Origin: Roseivivax jejudonensis
GTDB lineage: Bacteria > Pseudomonadota > Alphaproteobacteria > Rhodobacterales > Rhodobacteraceae
DNA length: 64,000 bases
Assembly: GCF_900172265.1 (NCBI RefSeq)
Contig: NZ_FWFK01000001.1
Coordinates: 973,546-1,037,545 of the forward strand
Direction of reading: 5' to 3'
Part shown: in pieces, positions 15,856-24,266 of the stretch
Layout of the letters: the number at the start of each line of letters is the position of its first letter
How positions within the stretch are numbered: position 1 is the first letter of the stretch
Notes under the pieces: model-generated
Databases searched by the model: none
What the model was told of the DNA's origin: nothing
Seen by the model: only the letters and a program-made list of their open reading frames with translations
Made by a program: the position numbers and the translations under genes

Positions 15856-16958
15856 GCCTCAAGATCTTTCTCGTCTGCGCCCCGGGTCTCGAATCGCTCC
15901 TCGCGGACGAGGCGCGCGCGGCCGGGTTCACGGATGCCGCGCCCGGCGCCGGGGGCGTCACCGTCACGGGCGGCTGGCCCGACGTCTGGCGCGCCAACCT
16001 CGATCTGCGGGGCGCGGCCCGGGTTCTGGTGCGGATCGGCGGGTTCCCGGCGCCGCATCTCGCCCAGCTCGACAAGCGGGCGCGGAAGTTTCCGTGGACC
16101 GACACGCTGATCCCCGGCACCCCCGTCCGCGTCGAGGCGACCTGCAAGCGCTCCAGGATCTATCACGCCGGCGCCGCACAGCAGCGCATCGAGGGCGCCC
16201 TGGAGGCCGCGGGACTCCCTGTGGATCGGGACGCGCACACAGTGCTCAAGACCCGGATCGAGGACGACCTTGTAACCTTCAGTCTCGATTCCAGCGGCGA
16301 GCCCCTGCACAAGCGCGGCTTCAAGCAGGCCGTCGGCAAGGCGCCCATGCGCGAGACGCTGGCGGCGCTGTTCCTGCGCGCCTGCGGCTACGACGGATCC
16401 GAACCGGTCGTGGATCCGATGTGCGGCTCGGGCACTTTCCTTCTGGAAGCCGCGGAGATCGCGGCGGGTCTCAGCCCCGGACGATCGCGCCGGTTTGCCT
16501 TCGAAAATCTCGCCAGCTTCGATGCGGATGCCTTTGCCGCGATGAAATCCGGAACGGATATCGATACCCTGCCCGCCGGCCCGCGCTGTTTCGGGTCCGA
16601 CCGCGACCAAGGCGCGGTCCGCGCCGCCGCGGCCAACGCGGAACGCGCCGGCGTTGCGTCGCTCTGCACCCTCGACTGTCACGCGGTCAGCGACGCAGCG
16701 CCCCCCGACGGGCCGCCCGGGCTGGTCATCGTCAATCCGCCCTACGGCGCGCGGATCGGCAACAAGAAGCTCCTGTTCGGCATCTACGGCGCCTTGGGCG
16801 AAACGCTGCGCACCCGCTTCCGCGGCTGGCGCGTCGGCCTCGTGACCTCGGAAAAGGCGCTCGTCACGGCGACGAAACTGCCCTTCGCCCGGCCAGGCCC
16901 CCCGGTGCCGCATGGCGGGCTGAAGGTGCAGCTCTGGCAGACCGGTCCGCTGAAGTAG
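15852..16958 (+). CDS. THUMP-domain 23S rRNA guanine-N2 methyltransferase (RlmL-like)
   Basis: A 368-aa RNA methylase starting at TTG 15852, which overlaps the previous stop. The N-terminal third is a THUMP RNA-binding domain (VEATCKRSRIYHAGAAQQRI near 100). The C-terminal UPF0020 methylase domain has the SAM motif DPMCGSGTFLLEAAEIAAG (about 192-210) and catalytic NPPYGARI (about 295). Length and domains match the RlmL N-terminal half of gammaproteobacterial RlmKL or a YpsC-type single-domain enzyme, which makes m2G2445 in 23S rRNA. Substrate position is inferred from the family only. Confidence 0.85.
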   Translation: MSLKIFLVCAPGLESLLADEARAAGFTDAAPGAGGVTVTGGWPDVWRANLDLRGAARVLVRIGGFPAPHLAQLDKRARKFPWTDTLIPGTPVRVEATCKRSRIYHAGAAQQRIEGALEAAGLPVDRDAHTVLKTRIEDDLVTFSLDSSGEPLHKRGFKQAVGKAPMRETLAALFLRACGYDGSEPVVDPMCGSGTFLLEAAEIAAGLSPGRSRRFAFENLASFDADAFAAMKSGTDIDTLPAGPRCFGSDRDQGAVRAAAANAERAGVASLCTLDCHAVSDAAPPDGPPGLVIVNPPYGARIGNKKLLFGIYGALGETLRTRFRGWRVGLVTSEKALVTATKLPFARPGPPVPHGGLKVQLWQTGPLK

Positions 16959-16997
16959 CATCTGACGGATCATCCGCGCGCCTTGCACTCTCGAACG

Positions 16998-17024
16998 AAA
17001 AAGGGCTCCACCGCGGCGGAGCCC
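16998..17024 (-). terminator. Terminator of the TRAP operon
   Basis: On the minus strand a 7-bp stem (17024-17018 with 17009-17003) is followed by TTTTT (17002-16998), 23 bp after the dctP stop codon. Confidence 0.85.
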
Positions 17025-17047
17025 CCTGTCGCATCAGGTCGGTCGGA

Positions 17048-18145
17048 TCACTCCGCCGGCGCGCACTCGCGGATCGCCTCGATGTCCGGCCCGTTCGGCG
17101 TCCGGCCGAGGTTGAACGGCGCCGACGCATCGCGCCAGCGCGCGTAGTCCTCGAGATATGTCAGCATCGACAGATAGACCTTGGCCGAGTTCTCGTTCTC
17201 GCACGCAGTCGTGGTGATGACCTCGTTGGCCATCTCCTGCACCTCGTTGAGCGTCTCGTCGTCGTAGCGCGTGATCTCGATGCCCGCGTCCTGGAACTTC
17301 TGGTAGGCCTCGGTCGCGCGCTTCTCGGTGAAGGCAAGCGACCACAGAAGCGTCGCATCAGCGGCGATCTGCAGTTTCTCCTGCGTCTCCGCCGACAGCG
17401 CGTCCCAGGATTGCTGGTTGATCATCACGCCGAAAACCGACGCGGACTGGTGCCAGCCCGGGGTCGCCCAGGCGCTGGTGACCTGCTGGAAGCCGCCCGA
17501 CCAGTCGACGTTCGGGGTCGAGAACTCGGCCCCGTCGATCACCCCGCGCTCGAGCGCCTGGTAGATCTCGCCGCCGGCCATCGACACCTGGTTCCCGCCG
17601 AGCTGCTCCAGCAGGCGCCCCTGCTCGAGGCCCGACAGGCGCAGGCGCTTGCCCTGCAGATCGTCGAGCGACACGATCGGCTCGTTGGTGCGGAAGCCGG
17701 ACTCGTTGTTGGTCACGCCGTAGGGCAGGTAGACCATGCCGAACTGGCCGTAGATCTCGTTGTAGATCTCGGCGCCGCCCCATTCCTGGATCCAGTTCAC
17801 GTAGTCGACCGCGTTGAACAGCGACGCGGTGGTCGCCAGCGGCGAGAACGCGGCGTCGCGTCCGGCCCAGTAGCCCGGCCAGTCGGCGCCGGCCTGCACG
17901 GTGCCGCTCTCGACGGCGCCGAACACCTCGCCCGAGGGAACGAGCGACCCGCCCTCGTAGAACTCGATCTGAAGCTCGTCACCGGCAAGCTTGTTGACGA
18001 GGTCGACGAAGTGCCGGTCCGTCTCGATCAGTTCCAGCGACGACGGCCAGGTGGTGGTCATCGTCCACTGTTCCTGCGCGAGCGCGGCCGAGCCGAAGCT
18101 CGCCACGACCGCGGCGCCGAGCGCCATTGATTTCAGTTGCGTCAT
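17048..18145 (-). CDS. TRAP transporter solute-binding protein (DctP type)
   Basis: A 365-aa periplasmic binding protein with signal peptide (LKSMALGAAVVASFGSAALA, cleaved near residue 23) followed by EQWTMTTTWPSSLE. A TRAP-specific pattern occurs at about 160-240: KRLRLSGLEQGRLLEQLGG, EIYQALERGVIDGAEFSTP (the conserved Arg that binds the substrate carboxylate should be in the LRLSG segment). The TTW-P-S-L start and DWSGGFQQVTSAWATPGWHQS resemble the subfamily linked to 2-oxo acids or related carboxylates. ATG 18145 has a strong GGGAGGAAG site. It is the last gene of dctQMP; substrate unknown. Confidence 0.9.
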   Translation of the reverse strand: MTQLKSMALGAAVVASFGSAALAQEQWTMTTTWPSSLELIETDRHFVDLVNKLAGDELQIEFYEGGSLVPSGEVFGAVESGTVQAGADWPGYWAGRDAAFSPLATTASLFNAVDYVNWIQEWGGAEIYNEIYGQFGMVYLPYGVTNNESGFRTNEPIVSLDDLQGKRLRLSGLEQGRLLEQLGGNQVSMAGGEIYQALERGVIDGAEFSTPNVDWSGGFQQVTSAWATPGWHQSASVFGVMINQQSWDALSAETQEKLQIAADATLLWSLAFTEKRATEAYQKFQDAGIEITRYDDETLNEVQEMANEVITTTACENENSAKVYLSMLTYLEDYARWRDASAPFNLGRTPNGPDIEAIRECAPAE

Positions 18146-18156
18146 GGTCTTCCTCC

Positions 18157-19494
18157 CTAACTGGATGCGGATGACGGGTAGATCGTTGCGGGAAGCCAGG
18201 TCACGAGACCCGGGAACGCCGCCATGAGCAGCGCCATACCCACGATGAGCGCGATGAACGGCAGCACACCGACGATGATGTTGCCGGTCTTGACCTCGCG
18301 CGGGGCGATCGCGCGCAGATAGAACAGCGCGTAACCGAACGGTGGTGTCAGGAACGACGTCTGCAGCACCACCGCCATCAGGCACACGAACCACAGCAGG
18401 CTGATCCCCTCGATCTCCTGCACGATCGGCAGGAAGATCGGGAAAGACAGCAGCACGATGCCGGTCCAATCGAGAAACGCGCCGAGTATGAAGACGATGA
18501 ACATCATCACCGCGATCAGGAGCCACGGCTCGAACTCGAGCGCGCGGATCAGCTCCTGCGTGGCACGCAGGCCGCCGGTGATGTTGAACACGCCGGTGAA
18601 CGCGGTCGCGCCCACCACGATGAACAGGATCATCGCCGACGTCTTCCCGGTGTCGAGCAGCGCCTGGTAGAACGACGGCAGTGTGAACCTCCCGCGCACG
18701 ATCACGATCAGGAGCGCGAGGATCGCGCCGATCGCCGACGCCTCGGTCGCCGTCGCGATCCCGGCAAGAAGCGACCCCAGGATGCCGAGGATCAGCACCA
18801 GCGGCGGCACCGCCTCGATCGCCAGCATGCGCAGGAGCTGGCCGCGCGGGATCTGCTCGTCCGCCTCGACCAGCGGCGCCATGTCGGGCCGGAGCCGCGA
18901 GATCAGCGCCACGTAGCCGGCATAAAGCAGGCCCAGCAGGACGCCGGGGATCATCGAGCCGGCGAACAGCTCGCCCACCGACAGCGGCGAGTACGAGGCC
19001 ATCAGGATCAGCATGATCGACGGCGGGATCAGGATCCCGAGACAGCCCGACGCGGCGATCACCCCCGCCGTCAGCGACTGGGCGTAGCCGTAGCGCAGCA
19101 TCGGCTGCAGCGCCATCACGCCCATCACCGTGATCGACGCGCCGATGATGCCGGTCGTCGCCGCCAGCAGGATCGAGATGAACACCACCGCGAGCGCGAG
19201 GCCACCGCGCACGTTCGACATCAGAAGACGCAGGCTTTCGAACATCTTGTCGGTCACGCCCGAGTTCGACAGGAACTGCGCCATCAGCACGAAAAGCGGA
19301 ATGGCGATCAGCGTGTAATTGTCGAGAACGTCGCCGAAGATCCGGTTCACCACGATCCCGAGGACCATCGGCTTGCCCGCGATCAGCGCCCCAAGCACGG
19401 CCGTCCCGCCCAGCACGAAGGCCAGCGGGTGCCCCATGAACAGCCCGACGAGCAGGAGCCCGAACATCACCAGTGCGATCAGTTCAGGACCCAT
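18157..19494 (-). CDS. TRAP transporter large permease DctM
   Basis: A 445-aa membrane protein with about 12 helices, the ion-coupled permease of a TRAP system. DctM hallmarks: GHPLAFVLGGTAVLGAL near the start, the TTGIIGASITVMGVMALQPML region, the conserved helix-loop SGCLGILIPPSIMLI (about 145-160) and ATATEASAIGAILAL (about 245). It sits between dctQ (overlapping by 11 bp) and dctP (11 bp gap), forming one operon. It imports a solute delivered by DctP using a sodium gradient. Confidence 0.93.
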   Translation of the reverse strand: MGPELIALVMFGLLLVGLFMGHPLAFVLGGTAVLGALIAGKPMVLGIVVNRIFGDVLDNYTLIAIPLFVLMAQFLSNSGVTDKMFESLRLLMSNVRGGLALAVVFISILLAATTGIIGASITVMGVMALQPMLRYGYAQSLTAGVIAASGCLGILIPPSIMLILMASYSPLSVGELFAGSMIPGVLLGLLYAGYVALISRLRPDMAPLVEADEQIPRGQLLRMLAIEAVPPLVLILGILGSLLAGIATATEASAIGAILALLIVIVRGRFTLPSFYQALLDTGKTSAMILFIVVGATAFTGVFNITGGLRATQELIRALEFEPWLLIAVMMFIVFILGAFLDWTGIVLLSFPIFLPIVQEIEGISLLWFVCLMAVVLQTSFLTPPFGYALFYLRAIAPREVKTGNIIVGVLPFIALIVGMALLMAAFPGLVTWLPATIYPSSASS

Positions 19495-20017
19495 GATGCG
19501 ACTCCTCCACGAGGTCTGCGTCCCGCCAGTAGTAGGTCCCCGCCAGGAGCTTCAGAACCTCGACCACGCCCTGCCACAGCAGCAGCGCCGCCGCGACGGT
19601 CATCGCGATCTTGAGCGGATAGACGGGAAGCTGCACCGCCCCGTAGGTCGTCTCGCCCTGTGCGACGCTGCGCGCGGCGAACTCCCACGAGCGCGTGAAG
19701 AAGACCCACGCGAAGGGAAAGAAGAAGATCACGTAGCCCGCGATCTCCACCACCCGGCGCAGCCCCTCGCCGAAGCGCTCCGTCACCAGGTCCACGCGCA
19801 CGTGGCTCTGGTGGCGGAGCGCATAACCGCCGAGCAGGATGAAGTAGAACCCGTAAAGCTGCTTGGAGACGTCGAAGGCCCAGCGCGTGGGCGCGTTGAA
19901 CCCGTAGCGCATGATGACGTCGTAGACGGTGATGGCGGCGAAGACGATGGCGAGACACGCCACGACACGCCCCACGACCTCGTTGACCGAGTCGAGTATC
20001 CTGATCGTCCCGTGCAC
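19484..20017 (-). CDS. TRAP transporter small permease DctQ
   Basis: A 177-aa protein with four hydrophobic helices, the small membrane subunit. It has the DctQ patterns VARVVACLAIVFAAITVYDVIMRY-like first helix (the actual run begins GRVVACLAIVF) and GFYFILLGGYALRHQSHVRVDL, in which the H-V-R-V-D triad is conserved. Start chosen at GTG 20017, behind a GGAGGGGGAGAG ribosome-binding site; the TTG at 20086 would add an Arg-rich stretch. It is first in the operon and overlaps dctM. Confidence 0.88.
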   Translation of the reverse strand: MHGTIRILDSVNEVVGRVVACLAIVFAAITVYDVIMRYGFNAPTRWAFDVSKQLYGFYFILLGGYALRHQSHVRVDLVTERFGEGLRRVVEIAGYVIFFFPFAWVFFTRSWEFAARSVAQGETTYGAVQLPVYPLKIAMTVAAALLLWQGVVEVLKLLAGTYYWRDADLVEESHHGS

Positions 20018-20103
20018 GTCTCTCCCCCCTCCCGCGCCGTGTCGGCGGCGCCGTCTGCGCCGGGCGACGGCGCAACAATCTTGCAAACGTGAAACACGAA
20101 AGC

Positions 20104-20130
20104 GCGGAGCTCTGCAACAGCAAGCTCCGC
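20104..20130. other. Hairpin in the ktrA leader
   Basis: GCGGAGCT (20104-20111) pairs perfectly with AGCTCCGC (20123-20130), and an inner CTG/CAG adds three pairs. It is 67 bp upstream of the ktrA start and between divergent transcription units. It could be a leader structure of ktrAB; there is no T-run, so it is not a simple terminator. Confidence 0.4.
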
Positions 20131-20196
20131 ATGCCCGCGCTTGCCGCCGCGGCCCGCCGGATTACCTCCCCGTCGTCTGAACGAGAGGACACCGCC

Positions 20197-20859
20197 ATGG
20201 CGGAGAAGGCACGCACCTTCGGGGTGATCGGGCTTGGAAACTTCGGCTCCACCGTCGCCCGCGAGCTCACCCGCTTCGGCAACGAGGTCGTCGGAATCGA
20301 TATCAACAAGGACCGGGTCACCGCCCACGCGGACGAGATCGCGGAGGCGATGATCGTCGATGCGCGCGACGACAAGGCGGTCAAGGAGGCCGGCCTCGGC
20401 GACTGCGACGTCGCGCTGATCGCCATGGGCTCCGACCTCGAGGCCTCGATCCTTGCCGCGATGAACGTCAAGCTCGCGGGCGTCGAGACCGTCTGGGCCA
20501 AGGCCCGCACCAAGACCCATCACCGCATCCTGTCACGCATCGGCGTGGACCGCATCGTCCATCCCGAGGTCGAGGTCGGCCAGCACGTCGCGCAGGTCCT
20601 GCACAACCCGCTCATCAGAGACTATATCAGCCTCGGCAACGGCTTCTACGTCGTGAACTTCCGTATCCCCGAAAGCCTCGAGGGCAAGACGCTCGACGAT
20701 CTGCCGCACAAGTCGGACTACAACCTGCGCTGCGTCGGCGTCATGCGCGGGACGGAGTTCATCGGCATGGACGGCCAGGGCTGCAAGTTCCAGAGCGACG
20801 ATCTGCTTCTTCTGCTCGGCAAGCGCGGCGATCTGCGCGCCTTCGCCGCCAGCCTCTGA
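20197..20859 (+). CDS. ktrA: Potassium uptake regulatory subunit KtrA/TrkA type
   Basis: A 220-aa cytoplasmic RCK protein. The N-terminal Rossmann fold binds nucleotide: FGVIGLGNFGSTVAREL (GxGxxG near residue 12) and VVGIDINKDRV with the acidic strand end. The C-terminal TrkA_C domain covers about 140-218. Forms an octameric ring that gates the KtrB membrane pore in response to ATP/ADP. ATG 20197 follows GAGAGGA; an in-frame upstream ATG at 20089 would add 36 unrelated residues. The ktrB gene starts 5 bp after its stop, so the two form one operon. Confidence 0.9.
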   Translation: MAEKARTFGVIGLGNFGSTVARELTRFGNEVVGIDINKDRVTAHADEIAEAMIVDARDDKAVKEAGLGDCDVALIAMGSDLEASILAAMNVKLAGVETVWAKARTKTHHRILSRIGVDRIVHPEVEVGQHVAQVLHNPLIRDYISLGNGFYVVNFRIPESLEGKTLDDLPHKSDYNLRCVGVMRGTEFIGMDGQGCKFQSDDLLLLLGKRGDLRAFAASL

Positions 20860-20864
20860 CCGGC

Positions 20865-22214
20865 ATGGCGTTCATCGGCATCCGCGCGGGCCTGCGCCGC
20901 CGCGTGCTGAAGCTCTCGCCACCGGCGCTCTTGGCGAGCTTCTACCTCGTGGTCGTGCTCACCGGCGGCGTCCTCCTGATGACGCCGTGGGCCCAGACCG
21001 GTGCGGTCGGGCCGCTCGACGCGCTTTTCACCTCGACCTCGGCGGTCACGGTGACCGGGCTCACCGTCGTCGACACCGGCACGGACTTCACGCTCTTCGG
21101 CCAGGCCGTGCTGCTGGTGCTGATGCAGCTGGGCGGGCTCGGACTGGTGACCTTCGCGGTCTTCGTGCTGGCCTCGCTCGGGGTGCCCGTGGGCCTGGGC
21201 CAGCGACTGATGCTGCGCGAGGACCTCAACCAGAGCTCGATCGGCGATCTGCTGCAGCTGGTGAAGACGCTCTTCTCGGTCGCGCTTGGCTGCGAGCTGG
21301 CGGGGGCGGTGCTGCTCGCCTTCGTTTTCGTCCCCGATCACGGCTGGGCCGAGGGGCTCTGGGCCGCGCTCTTCCACGCCGTGTCGGCGTTCAACAATGC
21401 CGGGTTCTCGCTCTGGCCCACGAGCCTGATGACCTACGCAGTGAGCCCGATCGTGAACCTCGTCGTGCCGCTGCTTTTCATCACCGGCGGGCTCGGCTTC
21501 GTGGTGCTGAACGACCTCTACACGAAGCGGCGCTGGCGCGCGATCACGCTGCACTCCAAGATCATGCTGACCTTCACCCTGGCGCTGATCCTGTGGTCCT
21601 GGCCCACCTTCGCCGTGCTGGAATGGACCAACCCGCAGACCCTCGGCGCCTACCCCAACTGGTGGGAACGGGTGACCATCAGCTGGTTCCAGGCGGTGAC
21701 CCCGCGCACCGCGGGCTTCAACACCATCGTCACCGGCGAGATGGAGGACGCCACGGCGCTGATGACGATGACCCTCATGCTCATCGGCGCCGGCTCCACG
21801 TCGACCGCGGGCGGCATCAAGGTGACCACCTTCGCGGTGCTGCTGCTCGGCACCATCGCGTTCTTCCGACGCTCCAGCGAACTGCACCTCTTCGGCCGCT
21901 CGCTCGGCGTCGATGAGGTGATGAAGGTCCTCGCCCTCACCGTGGTGTCGATGCTGATCGTGCTGGTGGCGATCTTCGTGGTCTCCACCACCCATGATGG
22001 CCCGTTCCTGCGCCTCGTCTTCGAGATCTGTTCGGCCTTCGGCACCGTCGGGCTGACCATGGGCGCCACGCCCGAGCTCGACACGCTCGGCCGCTGCGTG
22101 GTGATGGCGGTGATGTTCCTCGGCCGGGTCGGGCCGCTGACGCTCGGCTTCTTCCTCGCCACGCACGCCGCCGCCCGCGTGCGCTACCCGCCGGGCCGAG
22201 TCTTCCTCGGCTGA
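20865..22214 (+). CDS. ktrB: Potassium uptake membrane subunit KtrB/TrkH type
   Basis: A 449-aa membrane protein of the SKT superfamily with four repeats of the M1-P-M2 channel motif. Selectivity-filter loops are visible: STSAVTVTGLTVVDTG near 60, FHAVSAFNNAGFSL near 175, AVTPRTAGFNT near 285, and EICSAFGTVGLTMG near 390. Each carries the single conserved Gly of the filter. Length fits KtrB (about 450 aa). Works with KtrA in K+ or Na+-coupled K+ uptake, part of osmotic adaptation. Confidence 0.92.
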   Translation: MAFIGIRAGLRRRVLKLSPPALLASFYLVVVLTGGVLLMTPWAQTGAVGPLDALFTSTSAVTVTGLTVVDTGTDFTLFGQAVLLVLMQLGGLGLVTFAVFVLASLGVPVGLGQRLMLREDLNQSSIGDLLQLVKTLFSVALGCELAGAVLLAFVFVPDHGWAEGLWAALFHAVSAFNNAGFSLWPTSLMTYAVSPIVNLVVPLLFITGGLGFVVLNDLYTKRRWRAITLHSKIMLTFTLALILWSWPTFAVLEWTNPQTLGAYPNWWERVTISWFQAVTPRTAGFNTIVTGEMEDATALMTMTLMLIGAGSTSTAGGIKVTTFAVLLLGTIAFFRRSSELHLFGRSLGVDEVMKVLALTVVSMLIVLVAIFVVSTTHDGPFLRLVFEICSAFGTVGLTMGATPELDTLGRCVVMAVMFLGRVGPLTLGFFLATHAAARVRYPPGRVFLG

Positions 22215-22252
22215 GCGCCGCGCGGCCCGTCACGGCGCGCCGCGGTCGTTCC

Positions 22253-22299
22253 CTTCATCTTGCCCGGAAACCCCGGGGGCGTGGGGGCAGAGCCCCCAC
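22253..22299 (-). repeat. Intergenic hairpin repeat, copy C (after the transglycosylase gene)
   Basis: Read on the minus strand, an 8-bp stem (22299-22292 with 22288-22281) is followed by CGCCCCCGGGGTTTCCGGG and CAAGATGAAG. It is a diverged form of the repeats at 2724-2769 and 25788-25837, again downstream of a stop codon (mltB-like gene, 22332) in the same orientation. It separates two convergent genes and may act as a terminator. Confidence 0.55.
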
Positions 22300-22331
22300 T
22301 CCGCCCTCTGCACGCGCGCCGCGGCGCCCGC

Positions 22332-23471
22332 TCAGCGCAACCGCGCCAGGAGGTCCGTCGACGGCGTGCCCGTGACCGGCAGGCCGGCGCTGCGCTGGTA
22401 GGCCGAGATCGCCTCCTCGGTGCGCGAGCCGATCACCCCGTCGGGCGTGCCGGCGTCGAAGCCCCGCGCGCTCAGCCGGCGCTGCAGCAACTGGCGGTCG
22501 GCACGCGTCAGGCCGTAGCGGTCGGGCGGGAACCCGCCGCGCAGCGGCCCCGCCCCCGCGATCCGGTCCGACAGGTGCCCCACACCGATCGCGTAGTTCG
22601 TCGAGTTGTTGTAGCGCTTGATGACGTCGAAGTTGCGGTAGACCCGGAACCGCGGCCCTCCGGGCTGCGGCGCGATCACGGTCCCGCCCTGTCCCGGATC
22701 GGACGCCGTGATCTCCTGGCCCCAGGGCTCACCGCGGCGCCAGCCCGAGGCCGACAGGTACGCCGCCGCCGAGGCCAGCCCGTCGGTCGGATCCTCCGAC
22801 CAGATGTCGCGCCGCCCGTCGCCGCGGAAATCCACGGCGTAGGACTGGTAGGTGGTCGGGATGAACTGGGTGTGCCCCATCGCCCCCGCCCAGGATCCCA
22901 CGAGCCGCGGTGCGCTGGTGTCGCCCCGCGCGAGGATCCGCAGCGCCGCGAGCAGCTGGCTTTCGAAGAACGCGCCGCGGCGCCCGTCATAGGCCAGCGT
23001 CGAAGTCGCCGACACGACCGGAATGTCGCCGCGCCGCGTGCCGTAATTGCTCTCCATCCCCCAGACCGCGGCGACGACCTCGGCCGGCACGCCGTAGCGC
23101 GCCTCGATCTCGGACAGAAGGCCCGCCTGCGCCCGCGCGCGCCGGCGCCCCTCCGCCACCTTCTCCTCGTTGGCGACGATGGCGAGGTAATCCTCGAGCG
23201 TGCGGGTGAATTCGGTCTGCGCCCGGTCGCGCTCCACCACGCCCGGCAGGTAGCCCGCCGTGCCGAAGCCCGCGGCCAGCGCCGCCTCCGGAATGCCCGC
23301 ATCGCGCGCCCGCGGGCGGAACGCCGCGACCCACGCATCCCAGCCGGGGTTCGCCACCGGCTGCAGCGCCGGATCCGCCGCCGGCAGACCCGGCCGCGCG
23401 CCCGGCCCGCCGCACGCGCTCAGGAATGCCGCCCCGCCCGCGAGCGTGATCCATCGTCTCGAAACCTGCAT
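22332..23471 (-). CDS. Lytic murein transglycosylase, MltB type with peptidoglycan-binding domain
   Basis: A 379-aa lipoprotein: signal peptide with lipobox LSAC (Cys20 lipidated), an SLT/MltB catalytic domain, and a C-terminal PG_binding_1 domain (about 315-377, LQRRLSARGFDAGTPDGVIG). The catalytic Glu140 lies in VWGMESNYGTRRG, and GAMGHTQFIPTTY is the second hallmark block. It cleaves the glycan between MurNAc and GlcNAc to form 1,6-anhydro ends, in the periplasm at the outer membrane. Anhydro-muropeptides it releases could feed the AmgK/MurU recycling pair encoded at 46-48 kb. It is likely a single-gene unit. Confidence 0.9.
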   Translation of the reverse strand: MQVSRRWITLAGGAAFLSACGGPGARPGLPAADPALQPVANPGWDAWVAAFRPRARDAGIPEAALAAGFGTAGYLPGVVERDRAQTEFTRTLEDYLAIVANEEKVAEGRRRARAQAGLLSEIEARYGVPAEVVAAVWGMESNYGTRRGDIPVVSATSTLAYDGRRGAFFESQLLAALRILARGDTSAPRLVGSWAGAMGHTQFIPTTYQSYAVDFRGDGRRDIWSEDPTDGLASAAAYLSASGWRRGEPWGQEITASDPGQGGTVIAPQPGGPRFRVYRNFDVIKRYNNSTNYAIGVGHLSDRIAGAGPLRGGFPPDRYGLTRADRQLLQRRLSARGFDAGTPDGVIGSRTEEAISAYQRSAGLPVTGTPSTDLLARLR

Positions 23472-23513
23472 GATCGTCTCCGTCGCCTGCTGCCTCGGCC
23501 CGAGTGTGCGGGC

Positions 23514-24266
23514 CTACGGGCGCGCCCGCAAGCCGCCTCGGCGCCCGCCCTCGGCAAGCCACGTCAGCACGCGGCCCTCCGCCGATCGCCAGTGCACGGC
23601 AAAGCGCCGCCCGGCCGCGTACCCGGCGCCGAGATCCCGTCGCAGGACCAGATCGACCTCCGCCGCGCCGGGCGTGCCCACCGCCGCCGCGTCGTAGCCG
23701 AAGACCTCCCGCACATCCGGGAACAGCGCCTTGTAGAGCGATTCCTTGGCCGAGAACCCCAGAGTCGCGTCATGCGCCGTGACGAGCCGTTCGCGCTCGG
23801 CCGCGTCCAGTGTCTCCTCGCGCAGCGCCTCCAGGGCCGCGCCTTCCGCCACGGGCTCGAGATCGACGCCGACGCGCGCGTGGTGCGTCGACAGCGCGGC
23901 CACCGCGGTCCCGTCGGCGTGGCTGATCGACCCCGCGAGGGCCTCGGGCCAGAGCGGCATGCCGGTCGTGTCGGCGCCGATGTCCCGCCATTGGAGCCCG
24001 AGTTGCGCCAGCGCACCGCGCGCCGCGATCCGTCCCGAGAGATAGTCCAGCCGCCGCCCGGCCACCGCGCGCGCCAGCCGGGCCGGCCGCGCCACCCCGA
24101 ACGTGTCGAAGGCCGCCTCGTCGAAGGCCGCGACCGACAGGTCCACCCGGACCAGCACGAGCCCGTCCGCTGCCGGCACCCGCCACAGCCCGCGCACGAG
24201 CCCCGCGCCGTCGCCCCCGAGCGTCGCCGCGATGTCGAGCGGCGAACCGGTCAGACCGTCAGCCAA
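23514..24266 (-). CDS. 4'-phosphopantetheinyl transferase superfamily protein (EntD/Sfp type)
   Basis: An approximately 250-aa enzyme that transfers phosphopantetheine from CoA to a carrier-protein serine. Motifs: RVGVDLEPV (the metal-binding D-x-E) near 140, and FSAKESLYKALFP near 180 (metal ligand Glu and catalytic Lys), both diagnostic. The start is uncertain: TTG 24266 overlaps the upstream phoD gene by 16 nt, and a GTG at 24197 would also serve. No clear ribosome-binding site. EntD-type enzymes usually activate siderophore or non-ribosomal synthetases; none are in the window, so the target is unknown. Confidence 0.8.
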   Translation of the reverse strand: MADGLTGSPLDIAATLGGDGAGLVRGLWRVPAADGLVLVRVDLSVAAFDEAAFDTFGVARPARLARAVAGRRLDYLSGRIAARGALAQLGLQWRDIGADTTGMPLWPEALAGSISHADGTAVAALSTHHARVGVDLEPVAEGAALEALREETLDAAERERLVTAHDATLGFSAKESLYKALFPDVREVFGYDAAAVGTPGAAEVDLVLRRDLGAGYAAGRRFAVHWRSAEGRVLTWLAEGGRRGGLRARP

